A stretch of DNA of 64,000 nucleotides, taken from the NCBI GenBank assembly GCA_003415625.1, contig PYIU01000009.1, forward strand, positions 3,038,001 through 3,102,000, in the 5' to 3' direction. Source of the stretch: Aquanectria penicillioides (taxonomy: Eukaryota; Ascomycota; Sordariomycetes; Hypocreales; Nectriaceae). The position numbers and the translations under genes were made by a program. Positions 22,172-32,800 of the stretch are shown one piece after another (within the stretch, counting starts at the first letter, position 1; each line of letters begins with the position of its first letter). The notes under the pieces were generated by a model. That model was not told the origin of the DNA and searched no databases. It worked only from the letters and a program-made list of their open reading frames with translations.

Positions 22172-23578
22172 TCATTCTCGTTCCTCGACTGGTTGTCCTC
22201 CGGCACCTCTCGGCTTTACCTTGACAAAGAAGTCAACGGGACGAAGGTTGAACCATCCATCCTGGTGGAGGTCGTATGCCGGGTCAACTGCCTCAAAGTC
22301 GATCTCCTTGATGAGTCTGGCCGTGACAAGCATAGACCACAACCATGCATAGTGCTTTCCAATACACTCTCGCTTGCCGTTGCCGAAGCCCTTCTTCACG
22401 CCTGCGGGCAGCTTCTCGTAAGCTTCTCCGACCATACGCTCAGGGCGGAAGGCCAAGGGATCTTCAAAAACAGCGGGATCGCGATTCACGCCAGCCAGGA
22501 CGAGGATCAAGGGCTGGTTGTGGGCAACCTGGTACTTGCCGCCTCCCAAGAGCACGGGGGCCTTGCTCTCACTCGGGATGGGTTCGATGTTGAACCCGGG
22601 AGCAGCAAACGAAAGTCGAAGGGACTCGCGCACGATGCCCTCGATATATGGGAGCCGCGAGATGTGCTCGTAGGTCAGCTCCTCGCCCCCCACCACGGCA
22701 TCGATTTCCTTTCGAGCAGCTGTGATCACCTCGGGGCTCTTGAGCATCAAATAGATTGAGGTGGTGACAAGGCAGGGAGCTGTGCTGCTGCCAATGGGCA
22801 TCGTGACAATCTCATCGACGACTTGAGACTCGGTCAAGGCCGTTCCTGTCTCGGGGTCCTTGGAAGTCATCATGGCATGGAGCACATCCACGCGGTCTGT
22901 GGGGTTCTCTTTGCGGTACTGCACCAGATCTGCGGCGTACGACCGCATCACAGCAGCAGCGGACTTGAACTTTTTGCGATAGATCAGCCAGTTGAGGATG
23001 CCAGGTCGGTTGGGACGCTTCATGGCCTCGGATGTTGAGTCCTCCATGGCCTTCAACATTGGGTGTTCGGGTCCTTCGAGGCAGTTCAGCCTCTTACCGA
23101 ACAAAGTTAAGGTGGTGGCCTCGAGGTTCAATCTATTGAGTTCCCCAATGGGCGAGATTTTGTTGCTGGTGCCGAGTCCCTTCCACTTGTTGATGAGCTC
23201 GGTAGCCGTGTCATTCATCTCGCCAAACCTGTCCGCAACGGAGGCGAGTGAAAGCTTAGGGGCAATGATGCGATGAGCGATGCCCCAACTGGCCTCGTTG
23301 TCGAAGGCTGTGAAGAGGGAATCATGGACGGCGTATCGGATTTCCACAATGGGGCCACCGACATACTTTCGGAAGCGCTTCTCGTCGCAAAGCTCCTCGG
23401 CCAGGGCTGCGCTGGCGACGAATACGATGGTGTGACCGAGCACCTTGATCTGGAAAATTTCCCCGTGCTTCTCAGCCAGCGTCTTGAGGGACGTCCAGGT
23501 GTTGTTCGGATTGATGTCGAGGACATTGCCCAGAAGGGGGAGTCCCTTCGGTTGGGGGATAGGCGAAGGCGAAGCCAT
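22172..23578 (-). CDS. Cytochrome P450, CYP102/505-like heme domain, atypical I-helix
   Basis: Single-exon 468-residue P450. The N-terminus (PIPQPKGLPLLGNVLDI) lacks a membrane anchor, as in the soluble fused CYP102/CYP505 enzymes, and segments CDEKRFRK, HDSLFTAF and WGIAHRIIAPKL match that group. The heme loop is FGNGKRECIG with the thiolate Cys near residue 405; the ExxR is ESLR. There is no FMN/FAD reductase domain: the ORF ends after a short RGAGGQPVEERE tail. The I-helix motif, normally AG-x-E-T-T, reads IGSSTAP (about residues 262-268), losing the acidic residue. It may therefore use external electrons or peroxide, or act as a non-monooxygenase; that is inference. A Zn2Cys6 gene lies upstream on the same strand. 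Confidence 0.8.
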   Translation of the reverse strand: MASPSPIPQPKGLPLLGNVLDINPNNTWTSLKTLAEKHGEIFQIKVLGHTIVFVASAALAEELCDEKRFRKYVGGPIVEIRYAVHDSLFTAFDNEASWGIAHRIIAPKLSLASVADRFGEMNDTATELINKWKGLGTSNKISPIGELNRLNLEATTLTLFGKRLNCLEGPEHPMLKAMEDSTSEAMKRPNRPGILNWLIYRKKFKSAAAVMRSYAADLVQYRKENPTDRVDVLHAMMTSKDPETGTALTESQVVDEIVTMPIGSSTAPCLVTTSIYLMLKSPEVITAARKEIDAVVGGEELTYEHISRLPYIEGIVRESLRLSFAAPGFNIEPIPSESKAPVLLGGGKYQVAHNQPLILVLAGVNRDPAVFEDPLAFRPERMVGEAYEKLPAGVKKGFGNGKRECIGKHYAWLWSMLVTARLIKEIDFEAVDPAYDLHQDGWFNLRPVDFFVKVKPRGAGGQPVEERE

Positions 23579-24154
23579 GATGCCACCCGTATCTTGAAGA
23601 ATGAGAGGATGGAGAATCTCCAGAATGCAGCTCCAGCGGCAACCTGGGGGTTGTCCGCTTTAAAAGCTGCTGATCGAAAGCCTGCGTCAGAGTTTGCCAT
23701 TGTGTCACCTTGCCGAGTGAGACACGGCATGTATCTCGGTCGACGATTGGCCGTGTCCATCCCGTCCATGCATGTGTCTCAGCACGGGTGGAGAAGTGTC
23801 CAGCTGTGAAGTCATCACAAAGACAGACGGCATGCAGTCCTTGCTCTCCCATAGGTTGGCTAAAATCGGGTGGTTAGTCCCGGGTGCAGCCGCTTTGACG
23901 AGGCAAGCTGGAGACCCGTAGATCATGCAGGGTAGAGAAAGTTGCATATGGAGCATTACTAAATGCGTTAGTGCCATTGGTCTTGAATAATTAGACGTGC
24001 GCAGACGGAATAGCTCCGTCAAAGATCGTCGGTCAATCGCTTGAGTTCTATGGAGGGGCCCCAGTCCACCTTTCCTTTCTCATCATATAGCCCGTAACCG
24101 TTCATTTCTCTTTTGATTTTTTTTTTCTTTCTTTCTTTCTTCTTCTTGTCCATC
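23579..24154. other. Intergenic region
   Basis: Promoter side of the P450 gene and 3' flank of the Zn2Cys6 gene. Holds a T-rich/CTTT tract at about 24112-24147. No coding sequence supported. Confidence 0.45.
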
Positions 24155-26122
24155 TCACAGCAACATGAAGCTTTCAGGCGCCGATGACAGCGCAGTTTTG
24201 TACCACTTTACGTTGGCATTTCCTTCTAGTTTCCGCACCTCCCATAGCTCCCTGGCTAGAATTGCGAGTTGTGTCCAGACAGCAAAGCCTGATCTATCCG
24301 CAAAGGTTTCCATGGACTTGATCATACGGTTCTGAATAGCGACATCACAGGTCTCGAATGCCAAAATAGCTATCGGCCATAGCATCGGCGAAAACGGTCT
24401 GTCGGTGCTCCTTTCCAGCGCTTCGATGTGGTAGAGCGACTGCTCAATTAGAGCCTGCACCTCCTCTACTGGCGTGTCTTTGACCGTGCGTTTCATGTAT
24501 AGCAGGGCCGCAAAGTAATATGTGTAACCGTGATGATATACCAAATCGGCATACTCTCTGCCCACGTCCGAACTCGGCTTCTTTGGTGTCGAGAGGTAGA
24601 GCTCAATTTCCAATCGGTCGAATTCCTGGGCCCTGGCTGGGTTTGGAGTTGCCGCCTGTTCATTGGCACGGAGATCCTCCATCTGCATCGCGTTCATCAT
24701 CTGTAGACACTGCACCATGGGCTGAGGCATGCCAAATGTTATGTCTAGAGCGTAGGGCTCAGGCTGTGATAACGGATCGTAGGGAAGGTCCAAATATATG
24801 GGCTCGCGGCCATCTAGCAACAGATGGCACTGCACCAGCGTTGCCATACCTATAAACATCTGATAGATGATAGACGCCGACTCTGTCTGGTGCCAGACCT
24901 GGGGGTTGATATGGTTGACCCATTCTACGGCGCCTCGGAAGTGAAGTCGCCAAAACAGGGTGGGGATGGTGATGGCTTCATTTAAAATGCACATCACGAG
25001 CGATGCGAGCAGGGGCACACATTGACTGCGATCATCTGACTGAATGTTCTGGCCGAGGTGGGTAATGCCAAGGTTGTGATGCTCCAAGGCCGCACTCTCT
25101 AGTTCACGTTTGAATTCTGGAGACGTCTTCTTTTGTGACAGATGGAATGCGGATGCGGAGCAGATGAGGTGGAACAGGGCAGTCGATCCGGAAGAGGTCT
25201 TCAGGTCTGCTCGAGCCCCTTCGAGAGCTATTGGCGTCATGATGGTCCGCATCGGGTTGTGGACCCCTGGCACTGGGTTCAAGGCGTCGCAGAGATGCAG
25301 GGTCCAATGTTCCAGTAATTGGCATTGGAGGCTGGGGTTCGGGAGAGCATCCAAGTGTCGCAACGTAGTCCTGGGACTTGACAAGCTTACATGTTGGTTT
25401 CCGTAAGCTGAGAGATGAGCTGAAGGCGGCGAGGTTGAACGGCGGTGCGGGAGCCATGTGATGTCTTGGGAGTTGTCGCTTGAATCATTGGAGTTTATTG
25501 GTGTAGATGTCTCGCGAGTAGTCACCACGGTGCCGGCGGGTTCATCGTTGGGCTGTGTCTCGGGCGTGTCACTCTGCCCGTGGGCCTGAGACTGTCCGAG
25601 CCGTGACGGCGGTGGACAATATGAGGCGCTCGCGGCGAGGCCTTGGCCTAATACCTTATACGAGTGCTGCAACCGCGAACGCAGCTCGCCGTTCGGCGAT
25701 TCCTTGTCCGGGGCGGAGGTTTGCTCGATGCCTGTCATCTCCTGCGTCGAGCTCTCGGAAGCCACCGTGGACTCCCTTTTGCTGTGGTTCTCTTCTACAG
25801 TGGGAGAGAGCTGGCCCGGCTGGTCGGGCGGGTTCAGATCCTGAGGGTGAGATTGAGGGGGCCTATTCACTTGCATCCGGCCGACCTTTCTCGCCGACGA
25901 GCCCCTCGACCTGAAGTTGGAGGGCCCTCGCACCGACGTCCAGGACAATCTTACGCCGTAGCCTTCACAGGTGAGCCCCGAGCGCCGGCAGCGGTTGCAC
26001 GACGGCCGGGTCTCGTCACATTTGACATGCTTGGCCCTGCAGGTCCAGCAGCCCGAGAAGGTCTTGGTGCGCGCCTTTCGCCCCGGGTTCGAGTCCGCCT
26101 CTGACGGCGATGCATCGTTCAT
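24155..26122 (-). CDS. Zn2Cys6 transcription factor
   Basis: Intronless regulator. The chosen start at 26122 (MNDASPSEADS) gives 655 residues; an upstream in-frame ATG at 26293 would add 57 residues of low quality. The zinc cluster SGCWTCRAKHVKC-x6-CNRCRRSGLTC sits near residues 24-50, followed by an RLSW element and a long Ser/Pro/Gln-rich linker (residues about 60-260). The remainder is the helical Fungal_trans_2-type regulatory domain (for example ALFHLICSASAFHLS and the C-terminal FADRSGFAVWTQLAILA). Nuclear. It lies 0.6 kb upstream of the atypical P450 on the same strand, so a link is possible but unproven. Confidence 0.85.
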   Translation of the reverse strand: MNDASPSEADSNPGRKARTKTFSGCWTCRAKHVKCDETRPSCNRCRRSGLTCEGYGVRLSWTSVRGPSNFRSRGSSARKVGRMQVNRPPQSHPQDLNPPDQPGQLSPTVEENHSKRESTVASESSTQEMTGIEQTSAPDKESPNGELRSRLQHSYKVLGQGLAASASYCPPPSRLGQSQAHGQSDTPETQPNDEPAGTVVTTRETSTPINSNDSSDNSQDITWLPHRRSTSPPSAHLSAYGNQHVSLSSPRTTLRHLDALPNPSLQCQLLEHWTLHLCDALNPVPGVHNPMRTIMTPIALEGARADLKTSSGSTALFHLICSASAFHLSQKKTSPEFKRELESAALEHHNLGITHLGQNIQSDDRSQCVPLLASLVMCILNEAITIPTLFWRLHFRGAVEWVNHINPQVWHQTESASIIYQMFIGMATLVQCHLLLDGREPIYLDLPYDPLSQPEPYALDITFGMPQPMVQCLQMMNAMQMEDLRANEQAATPNPARAQEFDRLEIELYLSTPKKPSSDVGREYADLVYHHGYTYYFAALLYMKRTVKDTPVEEVQALIEQSLYHIEALERSTDRPFSPMLWPIAILAFETCDVAIQNRMIKSMETFADRSGFAVWTQLAILARELWEVRKLEGNANVKWYKTALSSAPESFMLL

Positions 26123-28496
26123 GATGGCGACGGGACGCGGCCAGGCCGGGAAGGGAATGTGACGTCGCTGCGACAGGGCGTTGAGTGAGGCAACTCCTGG
26201 ACGGATGTGGTTTCGCAGAAAATGGCCGTCCAGGACTCGCCACGGTGATGCTCCACTCGCACACTCACACACTCGCACATGATTCGCCGGCATCTCGCGT
26301 CCATACGAATCCCGCCCGCAGCAGTGGAGCTGAGATTGGTCTTATCTGGGCTTAAGCGTGCGTTGGGGCTTTGCTGGGTCTTTGCCTGGCCCGTTGCTGG
26401 GCCTTTGCCGGTTCCCCCGAATCCCCATTTCCCCGCTCCATCAGCAAGCATCGAGCCTCTTATCCCTATCAGGCTATCTTCCGTCCCCTATCTGAACCCA
26501 CCGGATCGCGTCTGCACGTCAGCACGTCCCTGTGATCGTGATCGTGATTGTGATCGTGATCGTGATTGTGATCGCGACGAGAGCTGCCAGGCCTGCGTGC
26601 ATCTGCTGTGCCGGTGGTGGGTCGGTTCCAGATGGGATGGAAGATGCCTACAAGGATGAGGGAATTGAGTGCTTGAATAGGCCCTTTGGTAGTGGCTCCA
26701 GCCTGTTGGTTCTTCCATGGCTGTGCAAAAGCTGTGGTCAGGAAAGAATTCCATCTTATTGGCCCGTCATCGTCCTCTTCTCCCTGCAGAACCATTGCCG
26801 TCATGAAAGTATCAACGGGTGCTTCATGGTGTGCGTCCAGCCTTGCTGACTGCAGCTTGCCTTGCGCCAATGGCCGACTTCACGTTGGCTGTCCGGTATT
26901 TCCCGATAGCTTTAGTGTCCGAGTTCTGCATTCTCAAAAATGCACCAGACACCTTCACCGAGACGGAGAGCATACAAGCAAAGTACTTCCTTCACCGAAA
27001 CAATAGCCTCTTTGAAGAAGCCATTGAAGTGGCATGTAGAACATCATCCCTGAATTCGATAGTTCTCTCAATGAAATGGGAAAGAAAAAAAAAAGAAAAA
27101 AAGAAAAGGTTTTATAGCATGTTTGTGTGACCAGTGCGGATTGGGCCGGTCCTTACCCTATATCAACACACGATTCTCTCATGGGCTTGGATGCTGATCC
27201 AACGGCCTGAGCATGCGTTTGACGAAAGGAAAGACAATCTCACGTCCCTGAGCGCCTCTGGGGGTTTCCTCTATTAATACCAGACTTATCGGCTACTCTA
27301 CGGATTTGTCAAAGAGTCAGCGGTCGAGAAACCACTGTTCAACCGAAAGAGGAATTACCCAAATAGGCAATCAATGGCGAGAAGGGGAGAGAGAAAACAA
27401 CCCTCAGGAATTCAACCCGCCAAACGTGCGCAGCAGCTTATTTTTGTTGCAACTATTACCGAGTGCAATTAGTGATTGTGGTTCGATGGGCGATCCGTCA
27501 TTTTTCTGTTGGTCTTGTCCATTCGAGCTTCTGAAGCTATCCAAGATATTACGAGAGAATAAAGTGAAGCTTGGACCGAACGGGCGAAGATATTTATTTA
27601 CCTGTGGAAGGAGTCATGAAGAACACAATTGAGGCGTAAGGAAAAGCTTGCGTAACAATCAGATAAGTTCAAGGTGGAATATGAATGAAATTTGTGTCAA
27701 TGTTCATCACCTCAAAGTTCATCACCTGGCGGTAATGTGTTGGTGTTTCTCAAGTGACCTAGGATCGTTCGTTATGCGCAGAACGGCGTGTACCGCCATG
27801 ACTAGATCAGTGAGCCCCAGACAGCCCACGTACGGTTGAAAAATGGCTCCATTAAAGAAGCAACACGTCTCAAGAGATCCAAGGTAGCGCCATATGCGTG
27901 CAAGCTTCGATCGCGACATCCTAAATGCGGCACCATCGACGAGGTACGCGTCGTTCTGGTTGGATCTGGGCTTGGCGCTTATGAGACTCCGACCTGTCTG
28001 CCGTTTTAAGCTGCCAAGACACACTGCGAGAGTCACATGTGCTGCAATGCAGCGGTGATTGAAGCTTCCCCAACCTCCGCGAGACCCAGAATAACGGGAC
28101 CGCTCTTTTCAAAAAGGGTTCATGGCGTGGTCTCGCTGTCCAATCGCAGCGTCGATATCCCCGTCGCAAGCAGAGTGGAACACTGATGTGCTCATGGAAT
28201 AAATGCTCTAAGCCCAATTTGGAAGCCGATGCCGAGCGTTGGGCCTTCTCTCACGAACTGCTATTCTCAGTCGGTCGCCGTTGTATAAAGAATAGAGATC
28301 GTGGAAGATTTCCTGTCGCATATTCCCTAGTAATTAGTTCTATTCTGAATATTTATCCTTCATATTTACTGTGTCCTGAAGCCATTTCTCCAATTTTGGT
28401 GGCCCCAAGGATTTCCCCAACGCTACGATATTGAGCCACGTCGACATAGCGGACGCCTCGTGTTGAGTGACAATCAAATCAGCATTACGCAACACG
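26123..28496. other. 2.4-kb intergenic region between divergent genes
   Basis: Upstream DNA of the Zn2Cys6 gene (minus) and the arrestin gene (plus). Contains the 18-bp tandem repeat listed separately and an A-rich tract near 27085-27110. No gene could be supported; small ORFs lack domains. Confidence 0.45.
26532..26573. repeat. 18-bp tandem repeat (GTGATC/GTGATT hexamers)
   Basis: Two exact 18-base units of GTGATCGTGATCGTGATT (26532-26549, 26550-26567) plus a further GTGATC. Lies about 410 bases upstream of the Zn2Cys6 start codon. Could be a regulatory array or simple slippage. Confidence 0.85.
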
Positions 28497-29711
28497 ATGC
28501 CAGACCTCGGAAGATTGCTAAGGTCTCGCGGAGGAACTAAATCTCACAAATCATTTCAGGAAGCTCCGGACTCGGCCGTATCGATCGATTGGAAGATTGA
28601 AACCTCCCCAACAATTGTTTTGGGAAGCGAAGGTCAGAGGCTGCCCTCGTTCCTGTCTGGCCAATTGATTCTCAAAGTCAAGGATGATACTGTGGAGATT
28701 GAGAACTTCTCCGGGGCCCTGAATATTCACACCACCCAAAAGAGGCCATTGAAGAACCGATGCGCAAACTGCAAACACCAGACCGTTGAAGTGCAGAGCT
28801 GGAGTTTTCTGGACGAGACCACTTCCCTGCAGAAGGGTAGCCACCAGTTCCCCTTCTCGGTTCTTATTCCAGATCATTTGCCTGCTTCTATGGACACCTG
28901 TCTCCTCTATGTATCATATGTGTTCCAAGCCGAGGTTCAATTTCGCCCCAGGAACGAACAAGGCAACACCCCACAGACAGCGAATTTTAGACGCAACATC
29001 ACTATTAGACGCTCTTCATCGGTGCCCGAAGGTCCCGTGTACTCCAAGAAGTCATTCCATTCTGCAGGTTTTGAGATCAACAGCCGCATGGATGCCCTGC
29101 TCAGACCGACTGAAGTCAACAAACTTTCTCTTAACCTGAAGGGCTTGCTTAAATCCCCCGGAAATAGCCAGAATGAGCAAATGTGGCACATATTCAAGGG
29201 GTCTTGGAAGCTCGAAGAGAATATTAAGACAACGGTGAAACCGTGTCGGCGACATAGTGCTCTATGTGCCGACGGAAACAAAGATTTGATCCGAGAAAAA
29301 ACAAGGGTGCTTGGGGAGAAGTGCGTATACGATGGATGGACGCCGACAAGTATGAATGGCACTTCGGATATGGAGATCAACTTCAACATCCGGCAAAGAA
29401 GCTCCCAATCGGGGTACACCCACGACACAAGAAGCCTTGACGGAACTGAGGTTACTCACTCCCTGATCGTCGAACTTATCCTCGTTAAGGAGCATTTTCC
29501 TGAGGGAAGACCAGACCTGGCCATCCGGACAGGTGTCGGAAGGCTTCTGAACCTAAAGTATCGGGCCGTTTTGGTAGATGATTCGGTTTTGGGCGATGGT
29601 TGTGTCGTTGAGAATTTACCTAGCTATGATGATGTTTGGCCGAGCCCCCCTTGTTATGTGGTTGATGAAGGGCTTCCAGACTTGGATAACTCGTCTGCGG
29701 AGGTGCAGTAA
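28497..29711 (+). CDS. Arrestin-like (alpha-arrestin/ART family) adaptor
   Basis: Single-exon 404-residue protein. The first ATG of the frame is 28497; the frame upstream starts only with GTG. The N-terminal half has the arrestin beta-sandwich pattern (PSFLSGQLILKV, HTTQKRPLKNRC, KGSHQFPFSVLIP) as in the Ldb19/Bul-like arrestins, and the C-terminal half the second arrestin fold (IVELILVKE near the end). The tail carries LPSYDDV and then PPCY, a PPxY motif that binds WW domains of the Rsp5/NEDD4 ubiquitin ligase. Such adaptors direct ubiquitination and endocytosis of plasma-membrane transporters; which transporter is served here is unknown. Confidence 0.7.
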   Translation: MPDLGRLLRSRGGTKSHKSFQEAPDSAVSIDWKIETSPTIVLGSEGQRLPSFLSGQLILKVKDDTVEIENFSGALNIHTTQKRPLKNRCANCKHQTVEVQSWSFLDETTSLQKGSHQFPFSVLIPDHLPASMDTCLLYVSYVFQAEVQFRPRNEQGNTPQTANFRRNITIRRSSSVPEGPVYSKKSFHSAGFEINSRMDALLRPTEVNKLSLNLKGLLKSPGNSQNEQMWHIFKGSWKLEENIKTTVKPCRRHSALCADGNKDLIREKTRVLGEKCVYDGWTPTSMNGTSDMEINFNIRQRSSQSGYTHDTRSLDGTEVTHSLIVELILVKEHFPEGRPDLAIRTGVGRLLNLKYRAVLVDDSVLGDGCVVENLPSYDDVWPSPPCYVVDEGLPDLDNSSAEVQ

Positions 29712-29932
29712 TACAAATTTAGTTACAAAATAGCGACTGAGGTGTTGGGAGATAGGATCAATTTGTTAAAACAATGGAAAGGAAAAGCAAGTATCTGAAG
29801 AGATGTTAGCGGCAGAGATACCCATGGAGAGTAGAATGATGGAATGCACCCTGAATACCACGGCAAGCTCTTGATTCTAAAATTGTCTAAATTTATTTAC
29901 TTGGGAGATATGATAACTAAACTGATACGGTG

Positions 29933-31338
29933 TTACTCGATCAAGTTCTTGAGAGCCTCGATATCTCCCTTTCCCCACTCACCCACCTTGCCTTGCCACC
30001 TTTCTCCTTTACCACCACCCTTGACACTCGGTACAATCTCTTGGATCTTCTTGGCCATATCTGGAACCAGATCTTTATCTCCAATCACAACAATCGGGCC
30101 TCCCACTTGTCCTTCGCCTGCGGCAAGGACGATAACTCCTTGCGTCTTGACGTTATCCTTGACTTCAAAAACTACCATGTTTAAGAAATCTAGAGTACCA
30201 GTAGGGCGATATACCCACGCATTCTTTCCCTTGTTGAGTGCAGCCTTCACTCGGTCTCCTTCATATTTGGCGATTTCTGAGAGTAGTTTCTTTTCCTGCT
30301 TCTTTAGATCTGCTGCAATGTCGCTTACCCTCTTGACGTTGGTGACCACCTCGGCAGGTGCACTTGGAGAGGAGATGGTCTTGGCAATGGATCTTAGGGC
30401 ATTTATGGACTCGGCCGAAGCCTTGATGGCTCGATCACTAGCTGAGAAGAATAACTGGCAGTTTGTAGAATGCACGGATTGCGTGTAATGTAGGAGGATG
30501 AGTGAGATGTGAGAGCTTTGGGACAGGTGAGTACCGCAGCATCTGGCCAGGATATTAGCAGATAGACACAACCTTAGGGACTAGAACACTTACGCATTAT
30601 TGTCAAGGTTACCAATGCTGATCACTCGGACCAGCCCCTTCTCTTGGTCGACACTTTCAGTCTCAGCGGCGCCTTCAGGCATTTGAACTGTGATTGCGAC
30701 ATTTTCACGGATGATCTCATTGCATCTATCTTGGATAGCCTGCATTTCGGACTGGGATGGCTTGCGGGGAAGGTCTACATAGTTCATGCCACCGTCGGCC
30801 CCCATGCCCCATCCAAGAGTGTCGAGGTTGTCATAAGTATCCATGACGGCAGATAGAAGATGCTGGCCAGTGTGCTGCTGCATGTGATCCCACCGACGAC
30901 CGAAGTCGATCTCCTGATGAACCTTCGTACCAGGTTCTAGAGTCTTCCCAACATGGTAGACGCATTTTAGGCCTTGTCTCTCAACACATGTGATGGGGAT
31001 TGGCTCTGAGGCAGGTTGGGATAGTGGCATGATACTGCCATGGTCACATGGTTGGCCACCGCCTTTTGATTGCGTTAGAATGTGAAAATGAGACTGTGAA
31101 TCGGTGACTTACCCTCAGGAAACAACACAGAGTCGGAAAACTCGACTAGCCAGAGGTCTGAAGAGGTTGTTGATGCAGCTGAGGCATTCTTCTTTTTCTG
31201 GTTGCTTTTCGGTTTTGGGGGAGCAAATTTAACACACGAGACGACTTCGGTCTCTAGTGTACGCAGGTATGAGTCTTTCTGGCATGCTAGTGCGCCGAGA
31301 ATTTGGCCCTGGACGAGGGGGATGCAAACAGCCGCCAT
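29933..31338 (-). CDS. Alanyl-tRNA editing protein (AARSD1/AlaX type)
   Basis: Trans-editing hydrolase that removes mis-charged Ser or Gly from tRNA-Ala, 434 residues. Exons: 31338-31113, 31062-30594, 30542-29933; both introns are about 50 bases with GTAAGT donors, and the spliced length is divisible by three. The N-terminal part has an AlaRS-like beta-barrel with the conserved FPEGGGQPCDHG crossing the first intron. The zinc site is visible as QHTGQHLLSA (HxxxH) and CCGTHL (Cys, His) downstream of the second intron. The C-terminal part has a coiled-coil like segment (KKQEKKLLSEIAKYEGD) and a Gly-rich end (GGGKGERWQG) as in AlaRS C-Ala domains. The start codon was chosen at MAAVCIPLVQGQ. Confidence 0.88.
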
Positions 31339-32800
31339 TTTGAAGCGGTGGGAGCGATGATGAAGAAAGGCAGTGAGGGCTAAAGCCAACCCGCGCCCTG
31401 GTGATTACAAGATAACGACAGGGTAGGGGATTCCAGCGGATCCACATTGAGATAGTCCGAAAGACTGCCGTTTTGAGAATAGAGCTTGTTGAGACCAGAT
31501 CTGAGCGGGCAAATAGAATATCTCGAAGCTTCTTCTTACTTAGGGACCATGAAAAGTCCGAAAAATATTTGGTGGGAAGTATAATGCTTGGTGTATATTT
31601 GAGAATCCATCATGGATGGTGCTTTTGCCCAGTTAACAATTGAGATCAGATGGCCAGGTTCGTTCTTGAAGGAAGACCCCGCACCACGCGGGCAGACTTC
31701 TATCAACACAAACCGAGTGTGAGGTCACGAGTGCTGTGGGCTTGAATGTTGTTAACGATTGAGTCGTCGAATTTCTTCCATACAATGAATATATCTGCTT
31801 TGTTTTTCTTGCTACGTAGATTTTGGTGGTTCAGTATAGTGATGACGGTTTCACCACTCGATTGACAAGTATTCCAGACCGTTGGTGGCTATTTTAGCCG
31901 TCATCACAAACACGACAACGGGCAATAACCACAGAATCGGCTAACCGGCGATCGGCTTTTTGTTCTTGGTACATCACCACTGATACAAACCCTGATCCTC
32001 ATTCACCATTTTTTTTTTCAAGGAGTTGTGAGTATGCCCCTTGCCGGTCGTATCAGACCTGGTCAGCACAATATTATGCTCATCAATTCATCAGACATCA
32101 TCGGTTTTCTACTGTGGATTGAGATAGTGATTAAATCTTGAATTGAGGGCTCCCCTTGAAGTGACAGACTCTATACGTGCTCATGGCATATATTAAGGCA
32201 ATCACTTCTTGGTGTTGCAGAGCCTTCGTGAGCGCCATGAACTTGGCGTAGACGTGGGAAACCTTGATTGGGCGAATACGACCACAATGCGATGATCTCG
32301 GGTCAGCCGCCCACATTGCTGCGGTAAGCTACGGCGTCTCCGGAACGCGGGCGATAGGAATGAATGCAGACGAATCACTCAGCCCCTCTATAAGTTAGCG
32401 TTACGAGATAGAACGGATGATGATAAGAACACTCGTGGTTGAATCAATGCCTGGCCAATAAAGATGATCATTTTCTCAACCGTTGCATTCGCTTAATGAA
32501 AAAGGTGTGTTGTCCAAGCTCGGCATGGTGATAATTGGATGCCTCATTGAAATGGCTGGTAGGAAACACATTTAAATTCCAAACATTAGTTGGGAACGAT
32601 TTGAGCAAGAGCTGCTCTTGTTTTTGCTATAAATGGTCTAATTCCTGGCAATTGTCTATACGCCGACAAATAACAGAAAGCAAATAAGCATTGTATTTTA
32701 AACCAGAGATTTTTGCGGCATTTTCAATACAATCATCCGCTCCGTCTCATAATTATTAGTCCTTCAAGACACTTGAAGTTTATGAAGATCCTGCTGTAAA
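31339..32800. other. Intergenic region between divergent genes
   Basis: Shared upstream DNA of the tRNA-editing gene and the trypsin-fold gene. AT-rich; a segment at about 31402-31475 is repeated at 35392-35475. No coding sequence supported. Confidence 0.45.

Noticed and set aside
22145..22759. Plus-strand open frame of 204 codons
   Set aside because: Antisense shadow of the P450 gene, whose heme loop is unambiguous.
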